Assembly (NCBI RefSeq): GCF_023953965.1 | Contig: NZ_JAMLIX010000001.1 | Span: 2,046,501 to 2,110,500 of the forward strand | Source of the DNA: Bosea sp. (in: a-proteobacteria) | GTDB taxonomy: Bacteria > Pseudomonadota > Alphaproteobacteria > Rhizobiales > Beijerinckiaceae | DNA: 64,000 nt | Direction: 5' to 3' | Shown here: piece by piece, positions 35,087 through 43,548 of the stretch | How the letters are laid out: the number at the start of each line of letters is the position of its first letter | How positions within the stretch are numbered: the stretch's first letter is position 1 | Position numbers and translations under genes: made by a program | The notes under the pieces: model-generated | The model's database searches: none | Seen by the model: the letters and a program-made list of their open reading frames with translations, nothing else | What the model was told of the DNA's origin: nothing

Positions 35087-36097
35087 ATGCCGAGACCGGG
35101 TTATGCGAAGGGGATTCTCCCCGGGGTGCTGCTGTCGGCGGCGATCGGCCTGTTGTCGGCCGGCTTCGAATGGGTCGAGGTCCGGCTGTTCGGCTATGCC
35201 TATCTGGATGGCCTCGTCGTCGCCATCCTCCTCGGCACCCTGCTTCATACGGCTTTCGGCTTGGACAAGCGTTTCGTCGCCGGCGTGAAGTTTTCCGCCA
35301 AGATCGTGCTCGAGGTCGCGATCGTGCTGCTCGGCGGCACGATCAGCGCCGCGGCCATCGCCTCCTCCGGCCTGCCCCTGATCGCGACCGTCGTCGGCGT
35401 CGTGACGATCACGCTCTTTCTCAGCTACGGCATCGGCCGCCTGCTCGGCCTCGACGACAAGCTCGCGACGCTGGTGTCCTGCGGCAATTCGATCTGCGGG
35501 AACTCGGCGATCATGGCGGCCGCGCCGGCGATTGACGCCCGCTCGGAGGACGTCGCGGCCGCGATCGGCTTCACGGCGGTCCTCGGCATCACGGTGGTGC
35601 TGTTCCTGCCTCTCAGCATACCCCTGCTCGGCCTCGATCACTGGCAATATGGCGTGGTCGCGGGCTTGAGCGTCTATGCGGTGCCGCAGGTTCTGGCGGC
35701 GACGGTGCCGGTCAGCATGCTGAGCGCGCAGATCGGAACGATCGTCAAGCTGGTCAGGGTGCTGATGCTCGGCCCGGTCGTCCTCGCGATCGGCATCCGG
35801 TACGGACGCCGGGGCGGCGCCCGCCTGCCGCTGTCGGTCCTCGTGCCCTGGTTCATCGTCGGATTTCTCGTCCTGATGCTGGCCCGGTCCTTCGGATTCC
35901 TGCCCGACGCCATCATCGGGCCGCTGAACCTCGTCTCCTACAAGCTGACGCTGATCGCGATGGCCGCGCTCGGCCTGTCGGTCAACCTGCGCTCCGTGCT
36001 GGCGTCCGGCGGCAAGGTTCTCGCGGCGGGGGCCCTGTCGATCGTGATCCTGATCGCCATGGCGATCGTGGCGGTGTCCTTCCTGCCGATCACCTGA
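35087..36097 (+). CDS. yeiH: YeiH/YadS family putative sulfate exporter
   Basis: A 336-residue integral membrane protein with about ten hydrophobic segments, in the YeiH family (UPF0324). Landmarks are GILPGVLLSAAIG, ARAKIVL-type LEVAIVLLGGTIS, SCGNSICGNSAIMAAAP and LSVNLRSVLASGG. The ATG at 35087 follows GGGAG; the frame open to 34520 is antisense to lysR. Relatives are annotated as sulfate or sulfite exporters, with little direct evidence. Confidence 0.91.
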   Translation: MPRPGYAKGILPGVLLSAAIGLLSAGFEWVEVRLFGYAYLDGLVVAILLGTLLHTAFGLDKRFVAGVKFSAKIVLEVAIVLLGGTISAAAIASSGLPLIATVVGVVTITLFLSYGIGRLLGLDDKLATLVSCGNSICGNSAIMAAAPAIDARSEDVAAAIGFTAVLGITVVLFLPLSIPLLGLDHWQYGVVAGLSVYAVPQVLAATVPVSMLSAQIGTIVKLVRVLMLGPVVLAIGIRYGRRGGARLPLSVLVPWFIVGFLVLMLARSFGFLPDAIIGPLNLVSYKLTLIAMAALGLSVNLRSVLASGGKVLAAGALSIVILIAMAIVAVSFLPIT

Positions 36098-36149
36098 CGC
36101 GGCGAAAGCAGGATCGGCGCCCCGGCAAGGCGGCGCGATCACCGAAGGG

Positions 36150-36172
36150 CGAGAGGCGCTTTCGCCCTCTCG
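36150..36172. terminator. hairpin between convergent genes
   Basis: CGAGAGGCG and CGCCCTCTCG pair with one bulged base around a 4-base loop, 52 bp after the yeiH stop and 25 bp before the convergent gene's stop. No T-tract follows on either strand. Confidence 0.35.
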
Positions 36173-36196
36173 ACCGTTGCGGGGGATACGGCTTTC

Positions 36197-36685
36197 TCAG
36201 GAATACGCGATCTGCGACTTGTTCGCGCGGAAGCGCGAGGTTTCGTGCATCCATTCGAGGTGAATTTCGCGCGACGCGATCAGCCAGCGCCCCTCCTCGG
36301 ACAGCGCAAACCGATCGAGATAGCGGCCGACATGGTCCAGCCCGATTTCGGAAAAGACCGTGAAGTAGGATACCGAATGGGCGGCATCGGGCCCCGTCAC
36401 CTCGATGAACCGCGTGGTCAGGTTGTGCCGCTGAAAGACGGATGCCCGGTCGACGTTCTTCAGGCGGTTCTCCAGGCGCTGTCTGAACGCATCGCAGATC
36501 TTCGCGCACCCCGACACCCGCGTGCCGTTGCTGAGCTGCAAGGTCGCGTCGACGGCGAAGGCCCTGCCGACCTGCTCGAAATCCGCATTGTCGATCCCGA
36601 GCTGATAGATCGACATCGTATGCATGATATCGATGTAGGCCTGGGTCTTGGCGGGGTCGCCATAATACTTGATGTCGCTCGTCAT
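36197..36685 (-). CDS. SnoaL/NTF2-like domain protein
   Basis: A 162-residue protein with the cone-shaped NTF2-like fold pattern: AYIDIMHTMSIYQLGIDNADFE, a strand pair DATLQLSNGTRVSG, and RFALSEEGRWLIASREIHLEWM at the C-terminus. It resembles the SnoaL_4 subgroup, which includes small hydrolases, isomerases and dioxygenase beta-subunit-like proteins. The ATG at 36685 has GAGGGAAG upstream. It reads away from the catabolic cluster starting at 36960. Substrate unknown. Confidence 0.8.
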   Translation of the reverse strand: MTSDIKYYGDPAKTQAYIDIMHTMSIYQLGIDNADFEQVGRAFAVDATLQLSNGTRVSGCAKICDAFRQRLENRLKNVDRASVFQRHNLTTRFIEVTGPDAAHSVSYFTVFSEIGLDHVGRYLDRFALSEEGRWLIASREIHLEWMHETSRFRANKSQIAYS

Positions 36686-36831
36686 CGTCTTCCCTCTGCT
36701 CAGGCTTCCATCTTGTTCGCGGCTGCGCATCCGGCATGAGCCGCCGCATCGCCTACCCCGGGGGGCGCGCTCATGGGCGATGCGGATCGCAGCCTCGCCC
36801 GTTCGGCATGCCGCGATACCGAATTTAATTA

Positions 36832-36860
36832 TTGACTAAACCATTAGCGGATGGGAAATA
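36832..36860 (+). promoter_or_regulatory. weak promoter candidate upstream of the M24 gene
   Basis: TTGACT (36832-36837) and, 17 bp on, GAAATA (36855-36860), in an AT-rich island about 100 bp before the M24 start. A small dyad CTAA-ACCA-TTAG overlaps the -35 box and could be an operator. Confidence 0.3.
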
Positions 36861-36959
36861 TTTTGACCAGAGCGGAAATCTCGGGGATGCGTCGTCCGAC
36901 AGGCAGCGCTCGCATTGCTGAGTTTCTGGCGAAGCGGCTGCAAACACAGGATAGCTGAC

Positions 36960-38315
36960 ATGGCGATTGCAACGCATGGCACGATGGCGGTGGACTGGGA
37001 GAGCCGGATCGATTTCGACCGTCTGAGGCAGGAGCGGCTGGCGCGCGTCAAGGCGAAGCTCGCGGCGTCCGAGATGGGCGCCCTTCTGTGCTTCGACATG
37101 ACGAATGTCCGCTACATCACCTCGACGCATATCGGCACCTGGGCGCAGGACAAGGTTTCGCGCTGGACGCTCCTGCCGCAGAACGGCGAGCCGATCCTGT
37201 GGGATTTCGGCTCGGCCGCCAAGCACCACTCCCTCTATGCGCCCTGGATGGGCGGGGACGAGCGCTCGCGGGCGGGCATCCCGCTGCTGCGCGGGGCGAT
37301 GACGCCGGACATGGGCCGCGCCGAGGCCACCGCCGACAAGATCGTGCGGGAGCTGGAGAAGCACGGCCTGCAGAACGAGCCGGTCGGTATCGACCTGGTC
37401 GAGCCGCCGATCCTGTTCGCCTTGCAGGCGCGCGGCATCAAGGTCGTCGACGGCCAGTGGCTGATGCAGGACGCGCGCGTCATCAAGACCCGCGACGAGA
37501 TCAGCCTCCTGAGCCATGCCGCCGCGATGGTCGATTTCGCCTATGAGGAACTCTACCGGGCGATCCGGCCGGGGGTGAGGGAGAACGAGCTCGTCGGCCT
37601 CGCCAGCAAGTTCCTCTACGACAACGGCTCGGAATATGTCGAAGGCGTCAACGCCATCTCGGGCGAGCGCTGCAGCCCGCACCCGCATGTCTTCTCCGAT
37701 CGCGCTCTTCGCCCCGGCGACCCGGCCTATTTCGACATCCTGCACAGCTATATGGGCTATCGCACCTGCTACTACCGCACCTTCGCGGTGGGCAGCGCCT
37801 CGCAGGCGATGAGCGACGCCTACAAGCGCTGCCGCGACTATCTCGACCAGGCGATCGCCCTGATCAAGCCCGGCGTCACCACCGGCGAGGTGGCGCAGCT
37901 CTGGCCGAAGGCCGAGGAGTTCGGCTTCCCCAACGAGGAGGCCGCCTTCGGCCTGCAATATGGCCACGGCATCGGCCTCGCCATCTGGGAACGCCCGGTG
38001 ATCAGCCGGCTGGTCTCGATCGACCATCCGGAGGTGATCCAGGAGGGCATGGTGTTCGCGCTGGAGACGTTCTGGCCGGCCAAGGGCAGCCACCACGCGG
38101 CGCGGATCGAGGAGGAGATGGTGGTCACCAAGACCGGCGTCGAGGTGATCTCCAAGTTCCCGGCCGAGGAGCTCCTGGTCTGCGGGCGCCAGTACTGGTC
38201 GGGCCACGACATGCTGGCCGGCATCCGCCACAGCGAGTCGCACTACAACAACAAGCGCGTGTTCCCGGAGGGCGAGCGCACGCAGAAGCCGCGCTTCGGC
38301 AACACCTGGGAGTGA
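36960..38315 (+). CDS. M24 family peptidase-like protein (Xaa-Pro peptidase/DddP-type) with altered metal site
   Basis: A 451-residue pita-bread fold protein with a creatinase N-terminal domain (residues 20-190) and an M24 domain. Against the standard M24 motifs, the first Asp (Asp259 in YFDILH), the His of GHGIGL (His336), Glu in FALETF and Glu in RIEEEM are present, but the second Asp is Cys270 (GYRTCYYRTF) and the usual His-Glu after GHGIGL is Trp-Glu. It therefore may bind metal differently or not be a peptidase; DMSP lyase DddP and creatinase are non-peptidase members. It leads a plus-strand cluster with a 3-hydroxyisobutyrate dehydrogenase-like enzyme and a fused E1. The start at 36960 follows AGGAT. 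Confidence 0.85.
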   Translation: MAIATHGTMAVDWESRIDFDRLRQERLARVKAKLAASEMGALLCFDMTNVRYITSTHIGTWAQDKVSRWTLLPQNGEPILWDFGSAAKHHSLYAPWMGGDERSRAGIPLLRGAMTPDMGRAEATADKIVRELEKHGLQNEPVGIDLVEPPILFALQARGIKVVDGQWLMQDARVIKTRDEISLLSHAAAMVDFAYEELYRAIRPGVRENELVGLASKFLYDNGSEYVEGVNAISGERCSPHPHVFSDRALRPGDPAYFDILHSYMGYRTCYYRTFAVGSASQAMSDAYKRCRDYLDQAIALIKPGVTTGEVAQLWPKAEEFGFPNEEAAFGLQYGHGIGLAIWERPVISRLVSIDHPEVIQEGMVFALETFWPAKGSHHAARIEEEMVVTKTGVEVISKFPAEELLVCGRQYWSGHDMLAGIRHSESHYNNKRVFPEGERTQKPRFGNTWE

Positions 38316-38352
38316 TCCCGGCGGCATCGGGACGCGGGCGGAAGGGACGGGC

Positions 38353-39240
38353 ATGAGCGAGCGGATCGGCTGGATCGGGCTGGGCAAGATGGGCGCGCCG
38401 ATGGCGCTGAACATCAGGCGGGCGGGCCACGACCTTGTCGTGTGGAACCGCAGCGCCGCGCGGTGCGAGCCGCTGCGCGCCGCCGGCGCGACGGTCGCCG
38501 CCGATGTCGCGAGCCTGGCGGCCGGTGCCGATATCCTGTTCGTCTCGGTGGCCGACGACGAGGCCCTGCGCCGGGTGGCGCTGGGCGAGGCCGGGGCGCT
38601 CGCTCACATGCGCCCCGGCAGCATCCTGATCGAGACGAGCACGGTCTCGGTCGCGATCTCCGCCGAGATCGCGCGGGCGGCGCAGGCGCGCGGCATCGGC
38701 TATCTGCGCGCGCCGGTGTCGGGCTCGGTCCAGCTCGCCAGCGCCGGCAAGCTCGGGATGCTGGTGTCGGGGCCTCGCGCCACCTTCGAGGCGGTGGAGC
38801 CGATCCTGGGCCTGATGACGGCGCAGCGGCTTTATGCCGGCGACGGCGAGCAGGCGCGGGTGCTCAAGCTGACCGTCAACATGATGGTCGGCCTCACCGC
38901 GGCGATGGCGGGCGAGGCGATGGCTTTCTGCCTGAGGAACGGCATCGACCGCGCCACCACGATCGACGGCATCGCGGCGAGCGTCGCCGCCTCGCCGCTG
39001 TTCGGCTACAAGGCCGAGGCGCTCAAGGCCCGCGATTTCTCGCCCAGGTTCAGCGCGGCGCAGATGGCCAAGGATTTCGATCTGGCGCTGTCGGCCGGGC
39101 ACGCGCTCGAGGTGCCGATGCCGCTGACGGCGCTGGTGCGGCAGGGCTGGGCGACGCTGATCGCGGCCGGCGAGGGCGACGACGATTTCTTCAAGTATAC
39201 CGAGCTGGCCATCCGCGCGGCCGGCGTCGACGAAGCCTGA
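38353..39240 (+). CDS. NAD(P)-dependent 3-hydroxyisobutyrate dehydrogenase family protein
   Basis: A 295-residue beta-hydroxyacid dehydrogenase: N-terminal Rossmann motif GLGKMGAPMALNIRRAGH, substrate loop APVSGSVQLASAGKLG, and the catalytic Lys in VLKLTVNMMVG. The C-terminal helical domain is complete. Family members oxidise 3-hydroxyacids or reduce semialdehydes; glyoxylate reductase activity is also possible. It lies 37 bp after the M24 gene and just upstream of the scrap of an aldehyde dehydrogenase, consistent with a hydroxyacid-to-semialdehyde-to-acid route that has since lost its middle gene. Confidence 0.92.
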   Translation: MSERIGWIGLGKMGAPMALNIRRAGHDLVVWNRSAARCEPLRAAGATVAADVASLAAGADILFVSVADDEALRRVALGEAGALAHMRPGSILIETSTVSVAISAEIARAAQARGIGYLRAPVSGSVQLASAGKLGMLVSGPRATFEAVEPILGLMTAQRLYAGDGEQARVLKLTVNMMVGLTAAMAGEAMAFCLRNGIDRATTIDGIAASVAASPLFGYKAEALKARDFSPRFSAAQMAKDFDLALSAGHALEVPMPLTALVRQGWATLIAAGEGDDDFFKYTELAIRAAGVDEA

Positions 39241-39248
39241 TCTCGACC

Positions 39249-39364
39249 GAGGTCGCGCCGTTTGGCGGGATCAGGGAATCCGGCGTGGCCGCGAGGGCTC
39301 GCGCTACGGAATCGAGGACTATGTCGAGATCAAATACATGTGCATGGGCGGGCTTGCCGCCTGA
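39249..39364 (+). pseudogene. C-terminal remnant of an aldehyde dehydrogenase (semialdehyde dehydrogenase type), frameshifted
   Basis: In one frame 39249-39287 reads EVAPFGGIRESGV; shifting by one base at 39287 gives GREGSRYGIEDYVEIKYMC and then MGGLAA before a stop at 39364. Together this is the conserved C-terminus of succinate-semialdehyde-type aldehyde dehydrogenases (about 38 of 480 residues), with one base deleted. No start, ribosome-binding site or other part of the gene remains. It fills most of the 156-bp gap between the dehydrogenase and E1 genes. Confidence 0.8.
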
Positions 39365-39396
39365 CCCGGCGCCAGCATGAGCAAGACGGGGTGACG

Positions 39397-41592
39397 ATGC
39401 CGGCAACGAAGAAGCTGAAGCCCATGGCCGACTGGCTCGAGGTCAGCGCGACGGAGGCTGACTGGGCTGCGACCGGCAAGGCCGAGGCGCTCAAGATGCA
39501 CAACCATCTCCACCTGGTGCGTGCCTTCGAGGACATGGTGCTCGAGGTCGACCGCGAGGGGCTGATCCACGGCCCGGCCCACAGCTCGGTCGGGCAGGAG
39601 GGGGGCGCGATCGGCTCGATTGCGCCGCTGCGCGCCAGCGACCAGGTGACCGGATCGCATCGCGGCCACCACCAGTTCCTCGCCAAGGCGCTGAACTATG
39701 TCGATCCCGGCCATGCCGATCCGCTGACGACGGAGCTCGGCGACGGCATGATGGGCGTGCTGCAGCGGACGCTGGCCGAGATCATGGGGCTGGCGCAGGG
39801 CTTCTGCAAGGGACGGGGCGGCTCGATGCATCTGCGCTGGGACGAGGCGGGGGCGCTCGGCACCAACGCCATCGTCGGCGGCGGCGTGCCGATGGCCACC
39901 GGCGCGGCCTGGTCGAACAAGCGCGCCGGCAAGGGCGACGTGGTGTTCTCCTATGTCGGCGAGGGCGGCGTCCATATCGGCTCGGTTCCGGAGGCGATGA
40001 ACCTCGCCGCGCTGTGGAACCTGCCGATCTGCTTCTTCATCGAGAACAACGGCTTCGCCGTCTCGACCACGGTCGCCGAGCAGACCCGCGAGACGCGCGT
40101 CTCGGCGCGCGGGCTCGGCTTCGGCATCCCCTCCTTCCGGGTCGACGGCATGGATCCGATCGCGGTGCGCGCGGCGACCGAGCGCGCGCTCGAGATCATG
40201 CGCGCCGGCAAGGGGCCGGCGATCATCGAGGCGGTGGTCTACCGCTTCTACCACCACGGCAACGGCATCGCCGGCAGCGCCTTCGGCTATCGCAGCAAGG
40301 ACGACGAAGCCCGCTGGCGCAAGCGCGATCCGCTGAGCGTGATGTTCGACGGGCTCCAGGCGCAGGGCTGGCTCGACCAGGACGGCAACGCCCGGATCGC
40401 CGACCGCGCCAGGGAAGCCATGAAGACGGTGGCCAACGCCCTGACCCGGCTCGACGGCAACAAGCGCACGATCATCGAAAGCCTCTGGCCCGATCCGGCC
40501 CGGCGAGACGTCGGCCTGCGCGGCGACCTGTCGGAGCTCGAGGGGGTGCGCTTCGAGGAGCAGGAGAGCTTCTCCGGCGCGCTGGCGGAGATGCGCTTCG
40601 TCGACGCGGTGGCCGAGGTGATGAACCGGCGCATGGCCGAGGATGAGCGCATCTTCTGCATCGGCGAGGATATCCACCGCCTGAAGGGCGGCACCAACGG
40701 CGCGACCAAGGGCCTGTTCGACCGCTATCCCGACCGGATCGTCCCGGCCCCGATCGCGGAGGCCGGTTTTTCCGGCCTCGCCGGCGGCGTCGCGATGATG
40801 GGGCGCTATCGCCCCGTGGTCGAGCTGATGTATCCGGATTTCGCGCTGGTCGCGGCCGACCAGCTGTTCAACCAGATCGGCAAGGCCCGCCACATGTTCG
40901 GCGGCGAGACCAACATGCCGCTCGTCCTGCGCACCAAGATCGCGCTCGGCACCGGATACGGCTCGCAGCATTCGATGGACCCGGCCGGGCTGTTCGCGCA
41001 GTGGCCGGGCTGGCGCATCGTCGCCCCCTCCACCCCGTTCGACTATGTCGGGCTGATGAACAGCGCGCTCGCTTGCGAGGACCCGGTGCTCGTGATCGAG
41101 CATGTCGGCCTCTACAACGAGAAGATGCCCGGCCCCGCCGAGGACTACGACTACTTCATCCCGCTCGGCAAGGCGAAGGTGGTCCGGCCGGGCAGCCAGC
41201 TCACCGTCCTGACCTATTCCCTGATGGTGGGGCAGACGCGCAAGGCGGTCGAGGCGCTGGGGCTCGATGCCGAGATCATCGATCTTCGCTCGCTCGACCG
41301 GGCCGGAATCGACTGGGAGACGATCGGCGCCTCGATCGCCAGGACGAACAATGTCGTGGTGGTCGAGCAGAGCCCGCTGACCGTCTCCTACGGCGCAATG
41401 CTGACCGACGAGATCCAGCGCCGCTTCTTCGATCATCTCGACCAGCCGGTGCAGCGCGTCCACGGCGGGGAAAGCTCGCCCAGCGTCTCGAAGGTGCTGG
41501 AACGGGCGGCCTTCGCGATGAGCCCGGAGATCGAAGCGCAGCTGCGCCAGATGATGATCGATACCGGGCGGGGGGAGCTTGTCGGTGCCTGA
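39397..41592 (+). CDS. fused alpha-beta E1 component, thiamine-dependent 2-oxoacid dehydrogenase type
   Basis: A 731-residue fusion. The alpha part (residues about 30-375) has the TPP-binding GEGGVHIGSVPEAMN...FFIENNGFAVST and GHHQFLAKAL; the beta part (from about 400) has GEDIHRLKGGTNGATKG, FSGLAGGVAMMGRYRPVVE and the C-terminal VVVEQSPLTVSYG. Fused E1s of this type decarboxylate branched or acetoin-like 2-oxo substrates. No E2 or E3 gene is in the window, so it either borrows them or acts without lipoyl transfer. The ATG at 39397 is chosen; the upstream open frame runs through the aldehyde dehydrogenase scrap. Confidence 0.92.
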   Translation: MPATKKLKPMADWLEVSATEADWAATGKAEALKMHNHLHLVRAFEDMVLEVDREGLIHGPAHSSVGQEGGAIGSIAPLRASDQVTGSHRGHHQFLAKALNYVDPGHADPLTTELGDGMMGVLQRTLAEIMGLAQGFCKGRGGSMHLRWDEAGALGTNAIVGGGVPMATGAAWSNKRAGKGDVVFSYVGEGGVHIGSVPEAMNLAALWNLPICFFIENNGFAVSTTVAEQTRETRVSARGLGFGIPSFRVDGMDPIAVRAATERALEIMRAGKGPAIIEAVVYRFYHHGNGIAGSAFGYRSKDDEARWRKRDPLSVMFDGLQAQGWLDQDGNARIADRAREAMKTVANALTRLDGNKRTIIESLWPDPARRDVGLRGDLSELEGVRFEEQESFSGALAEMRFVDAVAEVMNRRMAEDERIFCIGEDIHRLKGGTNGATKGLFDRYPDRIVPAPIAEAGFSGLAGGVAMMGRYRPVVELMYPDFALVAADQLFNQIGKARHMFGGETNMPLVLRTKIALGTGYGSQHSMDPAGLFAQWPGWRIVAPSTPFDYVGLMNSALACEDPVLVIEHVGLYNEKMPGPAEDYDYFIPLGKAKVVRPGSQLTVLTYSLMVGQTRKAVEALGLDAEIIDLRSLDRAGIDWETIGASIARTNNVVVVEQSPLTVSYGAMLTDEIQRRFFDHLDQPVQRVHGGESSPSVSKVLERAAFAMSPEIEAQLRQMMIDTGRGELVGA

Positions 41593-42142
41593 GACGAAAC
41601 CGCTAAAGCCCGCCGCCCGGATGCCGGGATTGCGCGGGGTCGAGCATGTCGGCCTCACGGTGCCCGACCTCGAGGAGGCGACGCGGTTCCTCGTCGACGT
41701 CCTCGGCTGCGAGCGGTTCTACGACCTCGGGCCGTTCCGCTTCGAGGACGACTGGATGACGCGCCAGCTCGCCGTTCATCCGCGCGCGGTGATGAAGAAG
41801 CTCAGGTTCTTCCGCTGCGGGCACGGGCCTAATTTCGAGGTCTTCGAATACGAGGCGCCCGACCAGAACCCCCAGCCGCCGAAGAACAGCGATGCCGGAG
41901 GCCATCACCTCGCCTTCTATACCGACGATTTCGACGCCGCCCTGCAATGGCTGCGCGATCACGACGTCGAGATCCTGGGCGAACCGGTGGTCCGCCACCA
42001 GGGCCCCAGCGCCGGGCAGAGCTGGGTTTATTTCCGCGCGCCCTGGGGAATGCAGTTCGAACTGGTCAGCTTCCCAGCCGGCAAGGGATACGAGGCGGAA
42101 ACGGACCAGCGGCTGTGGAGCCCGGTCCGCCCCCAGGACTAG
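41585..42142 (+). CDS. VOC family protein (glyoxalase/extradiol dioxygenase fold), GTG start
   Basis: A 185-residue vicinal-oxygen-chelate protein with two beta-alpha-beta-beta-beta modules: VEHVGLTVPDLEEATRFLVD with the first His, GGHHLAFYTDDFDAALQWL with the second, and the late EPVVRHQG...FRAPWGMQFELVSF with Glu. All expected metal ligands appear present. The GTG at 41585 lies 7 bases after GGGGGGAG and overlaps the E1 stop by 8 bases, so translation is coupled; a TTG at 41579 is an alternative. The function is probably an epimerase, lyase or dioxygenase step in the same pathway. Confidence 0.85.
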   Translation: MPETKPLKPAARMPGLRGVEHVGLTVPDLEEATRFLVDVLGCERFYDLGPFRFEDDWMTRQLAVHPRAVMKKLRFFRCGHGPNFEVFEYEAPDQNPQPPKNSDAGGHHLAFYTDDFDAALQWLRDHDVEILGEPVVRHQGPSAGQSWVYFRAPWGMQFELVSFPAGKGYEAETDQRLWSPVRPQD

Positions 42143-42175
42143 CAATTCCGCGATCCAGAGAATCGCGGAATGGCT
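42141..42175. repeat. palindromic half of a Rhizobiales-type intergenic mosaic element
   Basis: AGCAATTCCGCGAT, a 7-base loop and ATCGCGGAATGGCT form a 14-bp stem with one mismatch. It matches the first module of the larger element at 45205-45311. The TAG stop of the VOC gene (42140-42142) is formed by its CTAG edge. It may serve as transcription terminator or mRNA 3' end protector. Confidence 0.7.
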
Positions 42176-42218
42176 CCAGCGGAATCGGGATTCGCAAACC
42201 GGTTGGATCGTGATTCAT

Positions 42219-42231
42219 ATGTGGACGCCCC
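42219..42231. repeat. IS1111 subterminal inverted repeat, transposase-distal end
   Basis: ATGTGGACGCCCC, perfectly complementary to the repeat at 43549-43561. It lies 233 bp beyond the transposase stop. Confidence 0.85.
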
Positions 42232-42464
42232 CTATGGCAAGGCTTTTTGTCGGGATGTTTTGATCGGTTGCTTTCATATGTCCGGCCTGTTTGTGCGGCG
42301 TGATGGTTGCCGCTGGCCCTGATGGAAATCCGCCGACGAGGTCCCTATCAAACTGGCGCGCTGCTGGGGCGCATTGAATCACGCGGGTTGGCCTCGTCAT
42401 TGGCTCGATCGTCACTCATCATCGACTGCCGTCACCAATTCGGGTTGTCTCTTCGGTCGGCCGC
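42232..42464 (-). ncRNA. candidate guide RNA (seekRNA/bridge RNA) region of the IS1111 element
   Basis: In IS1111-type elements the guide RNA that pairs with target and donor DNA is encoded between the transposase stop and the distal inverted repeat, on the transposase strand. This 233-bp segment is that region. It has no credible protein gene (a 20-codon frame MKATDQNIPTKSLAIGGVHI runs into the inverted repeat but has no ribosome-binding site). Exact RNA ends and guide loops cannot be set by eye. Confidence 0.5.
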
Positions 42465-43487
42465 TCAGGCGGCGTGCTGTTGGGGTCTGTAGCTCTCCTT
42501 GCGCGTCATCAGGACCCATGCGATCCGGGCGAGCTTGTTGGCGAGCGCGATCGAGACGAGCCTGAAAGGCTTCTTCTCCAAGAGCTTCCTGATCCAGGCG
42601 GCCATGGGCGTCGGCTTGTCCTTCGTGTGCCGGATGACGGCGGTGGCGCCGACGACGAGCAATCGACGGAGGTAGCGGTCTCCCTGCTTCGAGATTCCGC
42701 CCAGCCTGGTCTTGCCGCCGGTCGACTGCTGCTGTGGCGTCAGGCCCAGCCACGCGGCAAACTGCCGGCCGGAGCGGAACTGATCGGGATCGGTGACGGT
42801 GGCGGCGACCGCGGTCGCCGTGATCACACCAAGGCCCGGAATAGCGGCGAGCCTGCGGCTTGCTTCGCTCTCGACATGCCAGGAGGCGATCTGCCGATCG
42901 AGTTCCGCGATCTCCTGGCCGAGGGCCACGATCTGGCGAAGCATGATCTCCAGCGCTGCGCGGGCGAAGGAAGGAAGCGCGTCCCTGTCCGAGAGCGCCT
43001 GCTCGGCGAGCCTCGCCAAATTGGCGACGCCGGGATTGGCGACAAGCCCCAGCTCGGCCAGATGCGATCGCAAGGCGTTGGCGGCTTGCGTGCGCTGGCG
43101 AACAAGCAACGAGCGGGCGCGATGGGTCATGAGGATGCCCTGCTGGTCGACCGTCTTCACCGGTACGAACTGCATTGTCCGCCGCTGGACCGCTTCGCAG
43201 ATCGCCTCTGCGTCGAGGGCGTCGCTTTTGCCGCGCTTGACGAAGGCCTTGACGTAGGACGGCGGGATCAGGCGAACCTCATGTCCCATCGCCGAGAGCG
43301 TTCGCGCCCAATGGTGCGCCGTTCCGCATGCCTCCACGCCGATCAGGCAGGGCGGAAGCTTTGAGAAGAACGGCAGCATCTGCTTGCGATGCAGCTTCCT
43401 GACCAATGCCGTCGCGCCGTTCTCATCAATCCCATGCGCCTGAAAGACGCTCTTCGCCAGGTCCAGTCCAATCGTCGTGATCGTCAT
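42465..43487 (-). CDS. IS110-family (IS1111-type) transposase
   Basis: A 340-residue transposase. The RuvC-like DEDD tetrad is visible as Asp9 (GLDLAK), Glu52 (VEACGTAHHW), Asp89 and Asp92 (SDALDAEAI), and the C-terminal domain has AAWLGLTPQQQSTGGKTRLG with the candidate catalytic Ser255. Both domains are intact and full length, so the element is likely functional. The frame extends to 43703 without a start, but the ATG at 43487 gives the family N-terminus MTITTIGLDLAK. Confidence 0.95.
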   Translation of the reverse strand: MTITTIGLDLAKSVFQAHGIDENGATALVRKLHRKQMLPFFSKLPPCLIGVEACGTAHHWARTLSAMGHEVRLIPPSYVKAFVKRGKSDALDAEAICEAVQRRTMQFVPVKTVDQQGILMTHRARSLLVRQRTQAANALRSHLAELGLVANPGVANLARLAEQALSDRDALPSFARAALEIMLRQIVALGQEIAELDRQIASWHVESEASRRLAAIPGLGVITATAVAATVTDPDQFRSGRQFAAWLGLTPQQQSTGGKTRLGGISKQGDRYLRRLLVVGATAVIRHTKDKPTPMAAWIRKLLEKKPFRLVSIALANKLARIAWVLMTRKESYRPQQHAA

Positions 43488-43548
43488 CGCGCACGCTCCT
43501 CTCGCTGCTTCGGCAGCCGGATCGGCACCATAGCGCCGCCGGTGGGCA

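Noticed and set aside
39319..41658. 779-codon open frame on the minus strand
   Set aside because: Antisense to the E1 fusion gene; no domain pattern.
42232..42300. 20-codon ORF running into the IS inverted repeat
   Set aside because: No ribosome-binding site, and the position is where IS1111 elements encode their guide RNA.
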